Under the pieces are notes generated by a model. The model saw nothing but the letters and a program-made list of their open reading frames with translations. It was not told where the DNA came from and did no database searches. The position numbers and the translations under genes were made by a program. A stretch of 64,000 nucleotides of DNA from Pseudozyma flocculosa PF-1 (taxonomy: Eukaryota; Basidiomycota; Ustilaginomycetes; Ustilaginales; Ustilaginaceae): contig NW_006920873.1 in assembly GCF_000417875.1 (NCBI RefSeq), positions 749,177-813,176 of the forward strand, in the 5' to 3' direction. Shown here one piece after another: positions 23,101-34,334 of this stretch; the stretch's first letter is position 1; every line of letters begins with the position of its first letter.

Positions 23101-23322
23101 TGTTCAACAGCACAGGAGACTTCGTCGGGCTCGGTGAGTGTGGCTTGTGGTCTGTCTTGTTTCCTCATCGACGCGTACTGACAAGGCCGCTCTGATGTTG
23201 CGTTCCGATGGTGCGACAATGACGTGGCGACAGAGGAGGGACTGCTGAACGAGTCCATCTTCGGCGACATGTCGTTGCCCTTTGATGGGAGCGCAGGGGG
23301 TATATGGAGCAGGACGGCGTAG
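20139..23322 (+). CDS. Zn2Cys6 fungal transcription factor
   Basis: Two exons, 20139-23133 and 23234-23322, 1027 residues. The zinc cluster is complete: C73, C76, C83, C89, C92 and C99, spaced C-x2-C-x6-C-x5-C-x2-C-x6-C (CLECRASKVKC then CSRCKRLKRSC). It is followed by a basic linker and a short coiled-coil-like segment KIQRLESTVSSLTHALNQIN, as expected for a dimerising regulator. A long His/Gln/Asp-rich spacer precedes a fungal-specific transcription-factor middle homology region from about residue 390, which includes TSLLLLSATCWIAAKFLPD. The final exon supplies an acidic, aromatic tail (EEGLLNESIFGDMSLPFDG) that could activate transcription. The regulated pathway is not evident from the neighbours. 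Confidence 0.9.
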
Positions 23323-23403
23323 AGGCCGCGGCGCACGGAGAGGATCACCGCGCGCGCTGGCCCCGTGAGGCTGGCGGAGGGGCGGAGTAAGCGCTGGTAC
23401 TGT

Positions 23404-25012
23404 CTACCAGAGCATACGAAACGCTCCCATGATGAGGCTATCGGGGACAGGACCCGTCAAGGTCGTGGGAACTTCAGCGACTGCATCGCCTCTTGTCGCA
23501 ACGGCAGCCAGGATGGCCGATGGGGGGCCCCGCACTCACTTTGCAAACAGTCCGCAGACGACGGCGATCTGCATGCCCTTGCTGAGGGTGACATTCCGGG
23601 CATGCACCATGTTCATGTCCTCCTCATCATGCTCCTCGTCTTCCTCGTTCAACTCCCCCCCAGCTCGGGATGGGTTGACGATCCTACCCGCCGCCGCCGT
23701 CTCGGAGGGAAAGGCAGAGGGCCACGCGCCCTCTCGAAAGAAAAAGAGGGGGAGGAGGGGAAGAAAGAAGCCCACCATGAGACCTTCCAGGACTGTTTGG
23801 TAGGCTCCGCTCCTTCCGTTCGCCGATCCGGTGACAGACGCTGCCGGATCCTGGGAAAACGAGTCGAACCACGCATCTTCGAGGGCGCGTGCGTGTTCCT
23901 CTTCCTCCCTCTGCCGCAGCACATCGCCCGAGACGGGCAGGGCGGAGGAGCGGAACTGAGCGCGGATCGAAGCCACCTCTTCGGGCGTCAGACCCGTCGA
24001 GAGGAGTCGGTCGAATCCTTGTGCGGGCGGCGCTGATCGGTCCTGGTCCGCTGATGAGGGCGAAGGCCCGGTATCGTCGATGTCGAGGTGGGGAGGTGAT
24101 GAGGGTGCGACGTCGATCAACCCGCGTTCGCGCGCCTCTTCCTCACTGTCCATGACATCCCCGACCGAGCACTGGACATAGATGCGTTCGTGTAGCTTTC
24201 GAGCGACGCAGACTTGCACCCCGCCCAGATCGCCACTGCCATCCTCGCCGCCGCTGACGTCGCCGTCGTCGTCGTCGTCGTCGTCGCTGCTTGCTTTTGC
24301 CTTTCCCTTTCCCTTGCCGCCGCCGCTACTATTGGGGAGCGACTGCCAGTAGTCTGGCAGCAGCTCTCGTAGGGGTACGACTTCTGTGGTCGTTCGGGCA
24401 GCATGCCCGTCCTCGTCATCCTCGGCCCGATCCTCCCCGTCGTTGTCGTCGTCGCCGAGGGCGAGTGAGGAGCCGAGAGAGCGTACGGACGCCTTGCGGT
24501 GGGAGTCGAGTTGGTCAAAGTAGGAGACGAGGCGGATGCCGTCGCGGAGGATGCGGCCGGCATGGATGAGTCGAATACGACGGCGGTGTATGGCGGGGCG
24601 GTCGGAGCGCACCTGCATGTCGAGCGAGGTTGCGGAATGAATCGCGAAATGAGCATCTTAGCGTTGAGGAGCTGACGGGAACATGGGGGGAAGGGGAGGG
24701 GACTCTACTCACGATGCGTTTGACATCCCTTACCGTCTCTTGCGCTCTTGCTTCGATCAGGGCGCGCGCTCTCTGTTCCCTCGAACGCTTTGCATCGGAT
24801 CCGACGCTGTGCTTGCGCTGCGGATGTGCGTTCTGCTCAACGACGACGTCAAAGAGGACGGGATCGACTGGTACGGCGTCGTCGGGGTCGTGGATGTCGG
24901 TCGAGGTGCGGACGTGGGTGAAGCTGTTGAGGTCGAGGCTGAGGTCTGCGACGCCCGGCTCTGTGAATCGTATCGTGAGTGGGCGTAGGACGTGTGTGAG
25001 ATAGAGGGGCAT
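23404..25012 (-). CDS. DSC3: Dsc E3 ubiquitin ligase complex subunit 3 (DUF2407 family)
   Basis: Dsc3 is a subunit of the Golgi/endosomal Dsc ubiquitin ligase that acts in SREBP cleavage and membrane-protein quality control in fungi. Model: 25012-24713, 24612-23540, 23437-23404, 468 residues. The N-terminus MPLYLTHVLRPLTIRF and the segment RRRIRLIHAGRILRDG make up the ubiquitin-like domain, which is split by an acidic insert and an intron. A KGKGKAKASSDDDDDDD linker follows, then the C-terminal DUF2407 block with GLTPEEVASIRAQF. Two membrane segments lie near the end (LEGLMVGFFLPLLPLFFF and GMQIAVVCGLFANLIMGAFR). The last exon is 34 nt and ends in RMLW. The gene is divergent from the neighbour at 25290. 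Confidence 0.85.
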
Positions 25013-25289
25013 CGTGGGCCGCGATAATGGTGGCGGCAGTGTTGGTGGTGGTGGTGGCAGTGGTGGCAGTGGTGGTGGTGGGTGGTGGTGGTGGGTGGTG
25101 GTGGTGGTGAGAAGAAGCAAAGGGTCGAGGCCAACAATGTGGAGGAGCGAGGCGCTGTCGCACGGACCAGTTCTTCCGCGTTGGCCGCCGCTGTCGTCGT
25201 CGTTGCTCTGAAGTGATGCTCCCACCCTCGCTCTTCGACCCCATCCTCTTCTCCCCCAACGCCACCCCAAGTGCAGTTTACCACCCATC
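25013..25289. promoter_or_regulatory. Divergent promoter with GGT/TGG run
   Basis: This 277-bp spacer between DSC3 and the dehydrogenase-like gene has a long imperfect TGG repeat at 25029-25111. That run is a purine/pyrimidine-asymmetric stretch likely to behave as an open promoter region. No defined site is recognised. Confidence 0.4.
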
Positions 25290-26348
25290 ATGATCCCGAA
25301 AACATCCAGCACGACATCCAAGACTATCCTACTCAACTCGTGCGGTGCAATGGGCGCACCCCTCGGCGCGCTCCTCGTCCACGCAGGCCACCGCGTACTC
25401 ACACCCGCCGCCGGCAGATCCCGCGCTACCCTGGACCGCGCTTCCCAGTACGGCATCATCGCCGTCCCAAAGACGCTGCCCGAACTCCTCGTATCGCAAC
25501 AGGCCGACGAGATCGACATCTTCTTGTCCGTACTCGCGCCCTCTGATGCGTTGCCGCTCGCAAAACAGGTGGCATCGGCCATGGCCGCAAGAACCACCGC
25601 GGGCTCCCTCTCCAAACGGCGGACCTACATCGACCTCAACGCCGTATCGCCCTCGACAGCCTCAGAAATAGATGCGGCGCTCACGGGCAACAACGAACGG
25701 GGTGCCGCCGACTTCACCTACCTCGACGGGAGCATCATTGGCGCCACTCCGCGCTGGACGACGCACACCCGCGAAACCCTCTCCTTTTGTCCGACCATCT
25801 ACCTCTCCCACTCGGCGTCGTCCTCTGCTCACCACCCCGAGGCGATAGACGAACTGACGCAGCTCCTCGCCTCTGCACAATGGAAGGTCCGATCGGTGCA
25901 TGACGCCAGGGTGGGCAGTGCAAAGGCGCTCAAGCTGTGCTACACGGCCATCGCAAAGGGACTCATGGGCCTCGCATCGACCGCCTTCCTCACCGCCTCG
26001 TCCTTCTCGCCCTCGACGGCTCGCGCGCTCGCCACAGAGCTCATGGAATCGCAGCGCGGCAGCATGGACTTTCTCAATGCCAACTGGAGACACGTCGTGC
26101 CAAAGAGCGCTAGGTTCGTGGGCGAGATGCAAGAGGTGCGCACCCTCATGTCCCAACAAAGCGCCGCCACCGACGGCAGCGGCGCCGGATTTGCCGAGAT
26201 GGCCGATCTCTTCTCGGCCTTTGCTGAGGTCTACCGATCCATCGATGAGGCAGAGAAGCGGGCCAAGGCATCACGGCAGGCGGGACAGGAGGCGACGCTC
26301 GTCAGCGAACGGATGCTCGAATTTGAGCGGCTGGCCAGGCATGGGTAG
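25290..26348 (+). CDS. 6-phosphogluconate-dehydrogenase-like oxidoreductase with DUF1932
   Basis: An uninterrupted frame of 352 residues. The N-terminal Rossmann fold is of the beta-hydroxyacid dehydrogenase type: GAMGAPLGALLVHAGHRV carries the GxMG dinucleotide loop, followed by PSDALPLAKQVA and YIDLNAVSPSTASEI. A segment DFTYLDGSIIGATP matches the substrate loop. The C-terminal half looks like DUF1932, with GSAKALKLCYTAIAKGLMGL containing the likely catalytic Lys, then helical segments. The first glycine of the usual GxGxMG is replaced (NSCGAMG), so cofactor binding may be altered. The substrate is unknown. The start at 25290 is the only sensible ATG before the fold. Confidence 0.82.
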   Translation: MIPKTSSTTSKTILLNSCGAMGAPLGALLVHAGHRVLTPAAGRSRATLDRASQYGIIAVPKTLPELLVSQQADEIDIFLSVLAPSDALPLAKQVASAMAARTTAGSLSKRRTYIDLNAVSPSTASEIDAALTGNNERGAADFTYLDGSIIGATPRWTTHTRETLSFCPTIYLSHSASSSAHHPEAIDELTQLLASAQWKVRSVHDARVGSAKALKLCYTAIAKGLMGLASTAFLTASSFSPSTARALATELMESQRGSMDFLNANWRHVVPKSARFVGEMQEVRTLMSQQSAATDGSGAGFAEMADLFSAFAEVYRSIDEAEKRAKASRQAGQEATLVSERMLEFERLARHG

Positions 26349-26633
26349 CGACATTAGCATATCGAGCGGAACGACGAGGTCTCGTTATTATCGAAGCGGA
26401 TACAGATAGATGCGGGCGACACTGGATGGCTTGGGTGGTCGTCTACCGGCGTCAAGGAGGTAGAAATAAGAGGAGATAGAAGAGAAGTCGTGGTGCGTGC
26501 TCTCAGGCAAAGCTCTGGCAGCTTCGTCCGAGGCCAGGGTCAAGGATCCATTGCCTGGGTCAATAATACACAGGCAGCGAGTCCAAGTCAGTCACGCTAG
26601 AACAGCAAAGACTCCAAAACACCACTGCGGTGC

Positions 26634-27827
26634 TCACGTAGCGGCGGTATAGCCGTAGGCCACATCGTAGTTGAAGCGGTCGCGGGTCGTGGGCACTTCC
26701 ACTGGTCGGCGAGGAGCGTTGCAACGAGGCAGCGCGGAGCGCCAGATCGGGAAACAGCAGACAGGGTCAGTCGTGCGAACCTCCCCCGTGTGGCCGGGTC
26801 AGAAGACGTAGCGTCCGCCCCTACTCACACTGCAAGGCACCCTCTACGAAAGAAGGGTTGGCGTCGGGGAAGGTGTAGAGGTAGGTGATCTTGTAGCAGC
26901 TGTCGGTGATCTCGGTCAGGTCCGAGACAAAGTAAGGCTGCAGCGAGAAGAAGAGGCAGGGACAGGAGTGGATGAGCCTCTGTGGCCGCGCAGTCCAAGG
27001 GCAAGCGCACGTTGCAGGGCGCTTAATCAGGACCCACCTGTCCGATGATGCCTCTCAGCACGTCCTCGCGAATCGGCCCGCGCGTCGTCTTGCGGAAGCT
27101 GGCGGTGATGGCGGCTCGCTGGATGCCGATCCCGGCGATCGACAGTCCCTGGAACACCGAGGTGGTCAGTCGACCGCCCTGCTCCTTGTACGCAGCGCGG
27201 GGAGGATCGAACGACGCGAGTCGGTTGTCGATCAAGCCCGTCAGCCTCGAGACGATGACGGGCACCAGCTCGTCCTGCAGCGTCACGACGCTGCGCGCAA
27301 ACGGCCGGCCCGTTCCGATCCGATCGACAAAGGGGATGTAGAACGACGCCGCCCGCAGCCGGTCGATGCGGATCGGGAGCAGACCCACCACGTCCTGCCG
27401 CAGATCGCTGAAGTAGCCCACGTGCACCATAAGCGGGTGCATGCCGGCGGGGACGACGGACGAAGGGAGACCATGAGGGAGAAGGGGGAAGGGTCCCGCC
27501 AGCTTGGCTGCGTCCGCCGTCGGAATAGGCACGATAAAGGCCGTCAGGTTGAACGCACCCGTCTGGACGGCTTCGTTGCCTGTGTGTAGCCGGAAAACAG
27601 GGAAGGCATGTCTTGTCGCGTCAGCGGTCACAAACATGGCGAGGGTACGGATCCGTAGCGACGCAGTCGGACGCACCGGGGTAGACGAGATTGGGACCCT
27701 GTCGCCTGTCCAGGGCGGCTTCGACCGGAAGGCGGGGCAGACTGGCGGCGCTGCAAACAGTCGCAAGGACTGCCACTGCCACTGTGGCGATGGACACGAT
27801 GGCGCGAGGGGAAGAGAAGTGCATCAT
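26634..27827 (-). CDS. Secreted protein of unknown function
   Basis: Four exons: 27827-27677, 27579-27038, 26937-26829 and 26701-26634, 289 residues with matching phases. The start MMHFSSPRAIVSIATVAVAVL is a clear signal peptide, with cleavage expected near VCSAA and a possible Kex2-like site DRR shortly after. The mature part has one predicted N-glycosylation site (NLT), blocks such as GPFPLLPHGLPSSVVPAGMH, SFYIPFVDRIGTGRPF and YKITYLYTFPDANPSF, and very few cysteines. The block pattern recalls uncharacterised secreted fungal proteins, distantly like acetoacetate-decarboxylase folds, but I cannot assign a function. The last acceptor is ambiguous: a second AG 6 nt downstream would remove two residues. 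Confidence 0.7.
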
Positions 27828-29514
27828 AGAGGGTCGTGAGAGGTGTGAGAACAGTGGAGGGAGATCCTGGCGCAGGAGAAGGTTGGCTTGGGAAAGTGTG
27901 GGCTCGGCATCGCTGTGACTCATGACTGGGCCTATTTGTACCTTTTGCTCGTTGCTCGTCATCGAGCGGGACTGTGTGATGGCCTCCTCATCACTAGTCA
28001 GGTACAGAGCAAGCGCCGGTGCTGAAGCGGAGCTGGAGCCGTGACTAGGGCCTGAGATTGGCTGCTTCGAGAAATGTGGCCACCGTTGCGACCAGCGACA
28101 GACGGGGCGAGGTCCCACGGAGCAGCTGGCCGGGGCGCCTGCTTGCTAGCGACGCCACAGGACGAACGAAGGCGCGTTTCTTGCCCTTGACGACCTGAAT
28201 TTGCTACGGCAGCGAGCCGCTAGTCGACCAAAGTCTGGTCCCGTGCGGTCTGGCGGCCTGGCTCGCCGACAGCCGCGGCGCCATGGCACAAAAAGCACGC
28301 ACGAGATCTCAGGCTGACGGTAAAAGGTAGCCGCTGTATACCCGCTGCCGTGTGCAAGGCACGCCGGAGCTGAACATGCCGCGACGAGATGGGAAACGAG
28401 ATCAGGCAAGATGAGATGAGACGAGATGCTTGCAAGCGGGGACGTCAGGGGTGACGGGATCTCTGAAAGCTTAACCTTGTCGGAGCACCTGACGGCTCGG
28501 CACGCTTCGACAGGGGAGCGAGGCACAGTTGCCGGGCCGGTGATGTCTCTTGGGTGCGCCGGGAGCAAGGCAAGGGCCTGTCGAACGCGCAACGACGTGG
28601 CTGGGCCTAAGGCGCGGGGCCAAGCAAGGTGCGTCGTTGGCTCGCGCGCGACGCAGATGACCTCTCTGACGACGGGCATTTAAAGACGACAGGGACACGG
28701 CAGCATCTTCTCGCCTTGCTTGCTTTTGGTGCTGCCCCCCCCTCCCGGAGGTCGTCTGGTCCTGCCATGAAGCGCATAATGCAGGCCAGCATGCACCGTA
28801 TCATGGCGCTAAATCCAGGGCTCCGTGCTTGCTTCAAGCCACAAAATCCGCGCGGCCTCAGTCCAAGGCCTGCCTGCCTCGTCAATCAGCTGGGCCTTCA
28901 CCTACGTCGGCTGTTGCAAGATTCGGCCAGCAGCTGGAAGCGGTATCCCCCCTTCTTTGCTTCCTTGCTTCCTCAGCTTGCTTGCTTGCTTGCTCTCGCT
29001 CTTGGGCCGCGATGTAGACGAGCAACGTGGGCGGTCCTCGTCTGCCTCGCTCGGCGACAGAGACCCCTCCGCGAGTGCACGCCGCAGCCAGATCCATGAC
29101 CGCCGTATCCCTGCCCCTCGGCCTCGGTCCACCGCCCCTTGCTTCGGTCTCGACCTTTGGCCAACCCGTTCCGTACGACGGGACCGGAGACACGGCCAAG
29201 GCACGCCTGTATCGATGCCAAACGCCCGGCACCGTAAGCAGACCGGGTACTTTATCGGGCGCATAACAGCAGGGCTAGCCAAGCAAAGATAGCATAGATG
29301 GCACTCGCATGCCCCTGCCGCGGCACGTCTAAACGTTTGTATGTAGCTGCAAAGCAGCAGGAGTAATGGCTAGTGGTGAGCGGCTGCCTGCCCTATCTGG
29401 CAGCGTTCCCCTGCAGCCCTCCTCCGACGCGCCCCTTTCCCATCCCCGACCCCACTTCACCGAGACGGTCCGCATGTGGTCGTGAAAGGCCCCGTCGCCA
29501 TCAACGCTCACCAC
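27828..29514. other. Intergenic, no gene seen
   Basis: A 1.7-kb gap between two minus-strand genes. Frames of up to about 180 codons occur but have shuffled Arg/Ser/Pro composition and no splice logic. A GCTTGCTTGC run at 28977-28994 and CT-rich patches are the only local repeats noticed. Confidence 0.5.
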
Positions 29515-32457
29515 CTACCGCCTCTTGCCCTTTTTCTTCTTCCCGCCCGCCCCGCCTGCATCCTCGTCGTCGGCGATCGCGGCACCCGTTGCTAGCGCGT
29601 GACCCGTCTCACGGATGTGGTTGAAGAGCTTGGAGCGGGAGTCGAACGACGTCGAGCACACGTTGCACCGCTCGCCCGCGGCGCCTCCCTGCTTGCGGTC
29701 CTTCTTGGCACGTCGCCCCTTTTTGCCTGCCGCTGCCCCAGCCTCGGGCGCATCGTCGCCCTCTTCGACCGAGGCCTCAGCTCGCCCGCTCCCATCGCCG
29801 CTCTGAGATCGCAGCTCGAGGACCAGCCGCTCGAGCTCAAACAGGTGCGCATCGACGCTCTGCGGCGCCAGGTTGCGGATCGCCTCGGCCAGGTTGAGCA
29901 GGTACTCGTCGTTGCGGCCAGAGGGGCCCTGGCAGCTGTGGATGCGCCGCGCCAGCTGCGCCAGCGGCTGTGGGCCCACGAATGCCGGGTTGCTTGGCAG
30001 GCCGACGTAGACGAGCGCGTCCTTGACGATCACGACCTCCTCTTCCTCGTCCTCCCCAGTACGGGTTGGCCCGCCGTTTGCCGTCGGATGCGGCGAGTCG
30101 GCATTGCCCAGGCCTGCCTCTTCGATGCTGCTTATGGCACCCTGGCCCCGCTTGCGAACGCCCCAGATGTCGACTGATTGCGCCGTGTATCCGTTCTTTT
30201 CCCGGTAGTCGAGGTAGGCGCGCACAGTCGCGGCGTGCTCCGGGGCGATGGTATAGCTGACACCCCACACGATGTCGCCCTCGGGCGCATCGTCGGCATC
30301 CTTGAACCGGTGCCAGTCCTCGGCCGACACGAGCGTGGCCACGCGCCCGGGCCGCTTCGGCGTGCCGCGATGATCGATCGAGCTCTGCGCGAAGCGCCGA
30401 GCGAAGCCCTTGATGAACCCTGGCGTCGCCCCGATGATGTAGGGCGGCGGCTTGAAGATCAGCGAGCCGTAGCCAAAGATGTCAAACGAGCCCGCTGGGC
30501 GCTCGCCGGGCGCGAGCGGGCCGGGTACCGTCTTGACAAACGCCTCCGGCGGGATCACCGGGTCCACCAAATCCCCCCAGTCCGGCTTCAGCTCCGGCTC
30601 CTCTGCTGCGGCGTCGGCTGACAGGGCCGCACCGTTGCTTAGGTGGTGGACATCGTCACCGCCTCGGCCGTCGTCTTGATCGTCGTCGTCGGCATCGTCG
30701 TCGTCGCTCAACCCTGGCGCGCCCTGTTTCTTGCCACGACGCGACCTTTGCTGCGCCTCGTTGAGGTCCTGGACAAAGTATCCGTCCTCGTCCATCCCCA
30801 TCCCGGCTGCAGCGCCCTGCATCTCCCTGCGCTTCTTGTCCTTTTTCTTCTGCTTCTTGCTCTTGCTGCCGCCGCTTGCGGCAGCCGCAGCCCCCGCCGC
30901 AGCGCTGAGCGACGGTATTGAGAAGCCTGCGGAAAACTGCTGACCATCCTCAGCGGTATCGCCGGCCAGGGCCGCCTGCGCCTTGGCCTGCTGCTTCTTG
31001 GCGGCTTTCGTCTTCTTTTTGGAGCCAGGTGCCGGCATAGCTCCAAGGCTGGCGTCGTCATCTTCGTCGCCGTAGTCCTGCAGGCCCATCGCCCTGACGT
31101 CCTCTGCCAACGGCACGCCGTCGCCGTCGTCGTCGCTATCGATGCCTAGGCCGAGCTCGTCCTCCTCTGCCTGCATCTGCCGTCGCAGAGCGGCCACCGC
31201 CTTCCGGTGCTTGGCACTGCGCTCATGGTTGCGGAAGGCGGCCTCCGACCGAAAGAATTTGTCGCAGGCCACGCAGTCCCAGGCGTCCGTCTGCATGCCG
31301 TCCGCGCCGCCGCCATCGCTGTCTATCCCCTCGCCAGCCTCTCCTCCGTCCTGTGATCCGTACTCGCCTTCGGCGTCGTCCTCTTCGCCGCCTTCCGCTT
31401 CGTCCTCGTCTTCGTCGTCGCCGCCGGAGAACTCGGAATCGCTGTAGACGGCGGTATTGGCCATCTGCCAGCTCTGCGCCTGGAACGACTTGGCGCGGTC
31501 CTCACGCTCCTGCCGGATGCGGTCCGCCTCGGCCTGCCTGCGCGCGATGCCGGCGGCCGAGTTGGGCCCGTTTTCGTTCTGGTACTGCTGCCACGCCTTG
31601 TAGCGCGGGTCGCGCTTGCGCACGAAGGCGGCCAGCGAGCGAATCGTGTCGTTGTACTCGCGGCGTGCGGCGTCGCGGCCCTTTTTGTTCTCCTTTTCCA
31701 TCCAGCGCTTGACCCTGCGCTCGGGAGCGTCGCGGAGGTCGTGCTGGTCCATCCAGCCGAAGCTCTTACGCGATTGAAAGTTGAGATAGACGGCGTAGAA
31801 GTCCTTGACGGGGATCTGATGGACGGCGACGTCGTCATGAGAGTAGGGCGTGTGCGAGTAGCCAAACGTGGGGAAGGCGTCGTCGGCGGGAAAGGGGAAG
31901 AGCAGCTCCTCGCCCGGGTACGGTGCGGCCACCTTTTCCTCTTGGGCAAGGCGCTCAAAGAGGCGGCGATAGGTACCAAAGAAGCCGTTGTCATCGTCCG
32001 AGAGGTCCTTTGCGAGCCCCGGGTCAAAGAAGCGGAGCAAGGTCTTGGCCGTGATGCCGCGGGCCGACGAGGTGGCGGGCGGGGGTGCCGATGCGCCGGA
32101 GCGGAAGGCGTCGAAAGCCTCCTCGTCTTCGAAGTCGGGACCATCGCCATTGATGAGGCGGTCGCGGTTCTGGTCGTACCATGCGCGCTCCTGGTCGTCG
32201 GAGAGGATCTCGTAGGCCTCCTGCAGCTTGTGGAAGATCTTGTTGGCGCGCTCTACGTTGTCGGGGTTCTTGTCCGGGTGGTGTTTGAGCGCGAGCTTGC
32301 GGTACGACTTGCGGATCTCGTCGACGGTCGCAGTCTGCTCTACCTGGAGCAGTTCATAATAGTCGAAGAAGGCATCGTCTCCGGCATCGCCTGCTGCTGC
32401 CCGAGACCCTCCAGCTGCGCCGGCCCCGCCGGCCGACGACGACTGGTTGGCGCCCAT
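29515..32457 (-). CDS. Jjj1-type J-domain/zinc-finger protein with an inserted ChaC domain
   Basis: A single uninterrupted frame of 980 residues. The N-terminal J domain at about 30-100 carries HPD at 60-62, so it should stimulate Hsp70. After a basic region, a C2H2 finger of the JAZ type starts at C395 (CVACDKFF, then [10 protein letters not shown]). A Lys-rich acidic linker follows. Residues about 655-875 form a complete ChaC gamma-glutamylcyclotransferase: the YGSL substrate loop at 663-666, [22 protein letters not shown], and the catalytic-type Glu at 753 in [10 protein letters not shown]. The protein closes with the second Jjj1 finger from C931 ([18 protein letters not shown]) and a Lys/Arg tail. 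Yeast Jjj1 and human DNAJC21 act in late 60S ribosome assembly. ChaC enzymes cleave glutathione to 5-oxoproline and Cys-Gly. Each domain is certain; their joint function is unknown. Confidence 0.93.
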   Translation of the reverse strand: MGANQSSSAGGAGAAGGSRAAAGDAGDDAFFDYYELLQVEQTATVDEIRKSYRKLALKHHPDKNPDNVERANKIFHKLQEAYEILSDDQERAWYDQNRDRLINGDGPDFEDEEAFDAFRSGASAPPPATSSARGITAKTLLRFFDPGLAKDLSDDDNGFFGTYRRLFERLAQEEKVAAPYPGEELLFPFPADDAFPTFGYSHTPYSHDDVAVHQIPVKDFYAVYLNFQSRKSFGWMDQHDLRDAPERRVKRWMEKENKKGRDAARREYNDTIRSLAAFVRKRDPRYKAWQQYQNENGPNSAAGIARRQAEADRIRQEREDRAKSFQAQSWQMANTAVYSDSEFSGGDDEDEDEAEGGEEDDAEGEYGSQDGGEAGEGIDSDGGGADGMQTDAWDCVACDKFFRSEAAFRNHERSAKHRKAVAALRRQMQAEEDELGLGIDSDDDGDGVPLAEDVRAMGLQDYGDEDDDASLGAMPAPGSKKKTKAAKKQQAKAQAALAGDTAEDGQQFSAGFSIPSLSAAAGAAAAASGGSKSKKQKKKDKKRREMQGAAAGMGMDEDGYFVQDLNEAQQRSRRGKKQGAPGLSDDDDADDDDQDDGRGGDDVHHLSNGAALSADAAAEEPELKPDWGDLVDPVIPPEAFVKTVPGPLAPGERPAGSFDIFGYGSLIFKPPPYIIGATPGFIKGFARRFAQSSIDHRGTPKRPGRVATLVSAEDWHRFKDADDAPEGDIVWGVSYTIAPEHAATVRAYLDYREKNGYTAQSVDIWGVRKRGQGAISSIEEAGLGNADSPHPTANGGPTRTGEDEEEEVVIVKDALVYVGLPSNPAFVGPQPLAQLARRIHSCQGPSGRNDEYLLNLAEAIRNLAPQSVDAHLFELERLVLELRSQSGDGSGRAEASVEEGDDAPEAGAAAGKKGRRAKKDRKQGGAAGERCNVCSTSFDSRSKLFNHIRETGHALATGAAIADDEDAGGAGGKKKKGKRR

Positions 32458-33142
32458 TCGGTCGTTGAAAGGATGTGCCTGCCGTTAGCCGTCGCGGGAG
32501 ATGTAGCGGTGGCCAGCGGACGCCTGGGCGAGCGTAAGGCTTGGGCAAAGAGGTTGGACACGAGGCAGGCGGAGTCGGTGGTGGTCGTCGATGTGGTGGT
32601 CGTGGTCGAGGTCGAGGTCGAAGTCGAGTGCCGTGGTGGCGAAGGCTTCCTGGCTGGCCAGGCTGCTCCACTTGACTGTGCTGAGCCCAGGGCCCTGCGA
32701 GCCCGTTGCCGCCAGCAGGCACTCGAAAAGCCAGAAGAAACTTGAATCCAAGGCGAGAAATCGCAGCCTCGGCACTCGGATCTCGACATGTGGGCCAGAG
32801 AGGGATGGCGGTCTGGCCTGCCGCCCTCCCGCGCAGCACATCTCCCGGCCAGGCAGCAGCCAGGCAAACCTCTGACGCTCCCTCTTGCACCATCGCCACC
32901 ACCACCATCACAAGCACCACCACCACCACCGACAGCAGCTGCCACAATTTCTCAGGCTAGGGCCGTACCTGCATCGAAACTGCTGTCACGCTCCGGATTG
33001 CGCGCCTCGCTCCAACCTTGCGCCATCACGGACTCCAGCGCACCGTCCATCTTCCCAGCCCGCCGCTGTACCCGCATCCAGTCCCGCTTCGCCTCTCGTC
33101 GCCTGGCAGCTCGCACCTTCGTCGACCCACAGCACTGGCAAC
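32458..33142. promoter_or_regulatory. Divergent promoter, Jjj1-ChaC and Luc7
   Basis: A 685-bp spacer between divergent genes. It contains a GTCGAGGTCGAGGTCGAAGTCG tract near 32607-32628 and a CACCACCACC-rich stretch at 32890-32935. The Luc7 frame is open upstream without a better start, so the leader is probably untranslated. Confidence 0.4.
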
Positions 33143-34334
33143 ATGGGACGCAAGGCCGAGGTGCAGCGCATGCTGCTCGAGCGGCTCATGGGGCCCGAGG
33201 CGTTTGGCAGCGCTACGGCCACGCTCCACTTCACCGATCCAAAGGTCTGCCGCAACTTTCTCTGCGGCACCTGCCCGCACGACCTCTTTAGCAACACAAA
33301 AGTCGACCTCGGGGTGTGCCCCAAGTCACACACGCCAAAGTACAAGGACGAGTACCAGGCGGCGCTGCTCAAGGGCGAGCGCTTCCCGCAGTTTGAAAAG
33401 GAGCACGAACAGAACATCTTTTCCTTCATCTCGGACATCGACCGCAAGATCAACGCCAACAAGCGCAGGCTCGAGCAGACGCCCGAGGAGATCGCACGCT
33501 TCGCCAACATGAACCGCGAGATCAGCGAGATCGAGGCCGCACTCGCCGCCGCCATGGCAGAGGTCGAGAGCCTCGGAGAGCAGGGCATGATTGACGAATC
33601 GCTCGCCGAGCTGCAGAAGGCAGAGGCGCTCAAGGAGGAAAAGGCGGCAAAGGAACGGGAGCTCCACCAGCTCCAGGAGAACAGCGGCGCCAGTGGACAT
33701 CAGAAGTTGCGCGTCTGCGACATCTGCGGTGCCTACCTCAGTATCCTCGACTCGGACAGGCGCCTGGCCGACCACTTCGGAGGAAAGGTGAGCACGCCGT
33801 CTCCGTACGACCGCCGTCTCTGCCCCTGCTTCGTCCCATTCACACGCCTCTCTCCCTGTTCATCCCTCTCACCTCTTCTCGTCTCGTCCGTCTTTTCGCC
33901 TCGCAGATGCACCTGGGCTACCTCAGATTGCGAGAAATGATCCGCGAGTTTGAAGACAGGAGGCGCGATCCCAACGCACCACCGATGGGCGCACCCGCCA
34001 AGATGCTCAACGGCACCAAGGCCTCGGCGTCCTCGACGACAGCGCCGATGGACCTCAGCAACGGTGGGCCGCTGGAGGAGGGCGAGACGAGGCCAGATCG
34101 CCAGCACGACATCGACCAGGAGCGGTACAAGCGCGACGAGCAGAGGCGCGAGAGCCGCCTGTCGAGGTGAGTCCTCGCCCTTCGTTGGCAGGTCGAAGGC
34201 TCCGACACGCGCTAACTTCTCCCATCTGCTCCCTCTGTCCTGACCTCCCCTTCTGTCTTGACTGCAGGGACGACCATCTCGATGGCAGGCGAGACGACGA
34301 AGGGCGGAAACGGGGCATCGCCTCCGTGTCTTAG
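33143..34334 (+). CDS. LUC7: Luc7 family U1 snRNP protein
   Basis: Luc7 helps U1 snRNP select 5' splice sites. Three exons: 33143-33787, 33907-34166 and 34268-34334, 323 residues. The start MGRKAEVQRMLLERLMGPEA is typical. The first zinc finger is CCCH (CRNFLCGTCPHDLF to CPKSH). A helical, Glu-rich coiled-coil region precedes the second, C2H2-like finger CDICGAYLSILDSDRRLADH, whose GGK ends exon 1 before MHLGY in exon 2. The tail is Arg/Asp/Glu-rich (QRRESRLSRDD), as in other family members. An open frame extends upstream to 32885 but has no family match, so 33143 is chosen. Confidence 0.95.

Noticed and set aside
28146..28679. 177-codon minus-strand frame in the 27.8-29.5 kb gap
   Set aside because: No domain, no conserved block and mixed Cys/Arg/Pro composition, so probably chance.
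31741..32745. 334-codon plus-strand frame opposite the J domain
   Set aside because: Antisense shadow of the Jjj1-ChaC gene.
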